From: Membranipora membranacea
Lineage: Eukaryota; Bryozoa; Gymnolaemata; Cheilostomatida; Membraniporidae
DNA: 64,000 nucleotides
Assembly (NCBI GenBank): GCA_914767715.1
Contig: OU612073.1
Location: 4,774,001-4,838,000, forward strand
Reading direction: 5' to 3'
Shown here: positions 63,868 through 64,000 of the stretch, in pieces
How positions within the stretch are numbered: the first letter of the stretch is position 1
How the letters are laid out: every line of letters starts with the position of its first letter
Program-made: the position numbers and the translations under genes
Notes under the pieces: model-generated
What the model saw: only the letters and a program-made list of their open reading frames with translations
Databases searched by the model: none
Told to the model about the DNA's origin: nothing

Positions 63868-64000
63868 CTGTAACACAAGAAAATACCCCAATTTTGACAT
63901 CAACTTATGAGAGTTGCTATAGATCACACCATGTAATGAGTATAAATTGGCAGGTAAGTTGATGTGAGTTTGTAGTAGCAACTAGTAACTATGCTTTGTA
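63868..64000 (-). other. Intron of the CLCA-like gene
   Basis: Sequence upstream of the last exon on the minus strand. It begins with the acceptor region and contains no further exon within the window that I can support. Confidence 0.5.

Overview
The window is nuclear DNA from an invertebrate animal, probably marine. The genes have spliceosomal GT-AG introns and the intergenic space is AT-rich. The gene set is metazoan: a complex I subunit, PDE6D, a C1orf50/DUF2452 protein, C11orf65/MFI, a cytosolic-type sulfotransferase and a CLCA-like protein. Small inverted-repeat DNA elements are unusually abundant. I cannot name the phylum from sequence alone. All gene models below were built by hand from splice signals, reading phase and remembered family similarity; no search was run.

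Left part (1-17.3 kb): the 3' exons of NDUFB5 (+) converge on a complete six-exon PDE6D gene (-, 4026-14015). PDE6D intron 2 holds an intact two-exon DDE-transposase-like gene in antisense, followed by four copies of a 13-bp motif. Intron 1 holds a small LTR retrotransposon with identical LTRs and a single gag-position ORF. PDE6D and a C1orf50/DUF2452 gene (+, 14526-17276) start head to head 510 bp apart.

Middle (17.3-30 kb): a poorly understood minus-strand locus has two compatible terminal exons (18.7-19.6 kb). Upstream of them lies a 3-4 kb tandem array of about 380-bp dimers carrying regular splice signals on the same strand. A 2.29-kb DNA transposon with about 60-bp terminal inverted repeats and 8-bp target duplications follows (25035-27322).

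Right part (30-64 kb): a complete nine-exon C11orf65/MFI gene (+, 30057-37266) is followed by about 15 kb with few genes. Within it I propose a 41-residue single-pass membrane protein split by a 6.9-kb intron (45070-52054). Next is a seven-exon sulfotransferase (+, 52583-60042) with an unusual N-terminal extension that starts with an N-myristoylation/palmitoylation motif. A convergent last exon of a CLCA-like membrane protein (-) ends the window.

The most novel signal is scattered through introns and spacers. Very short near-perfect palindromes (22-75 bp) with different cores sit between 7-9-bp direct repeats, as if almost nothing but two terminal inverted repeats had transposed. A second novel signal is the dimeric exon-like array.
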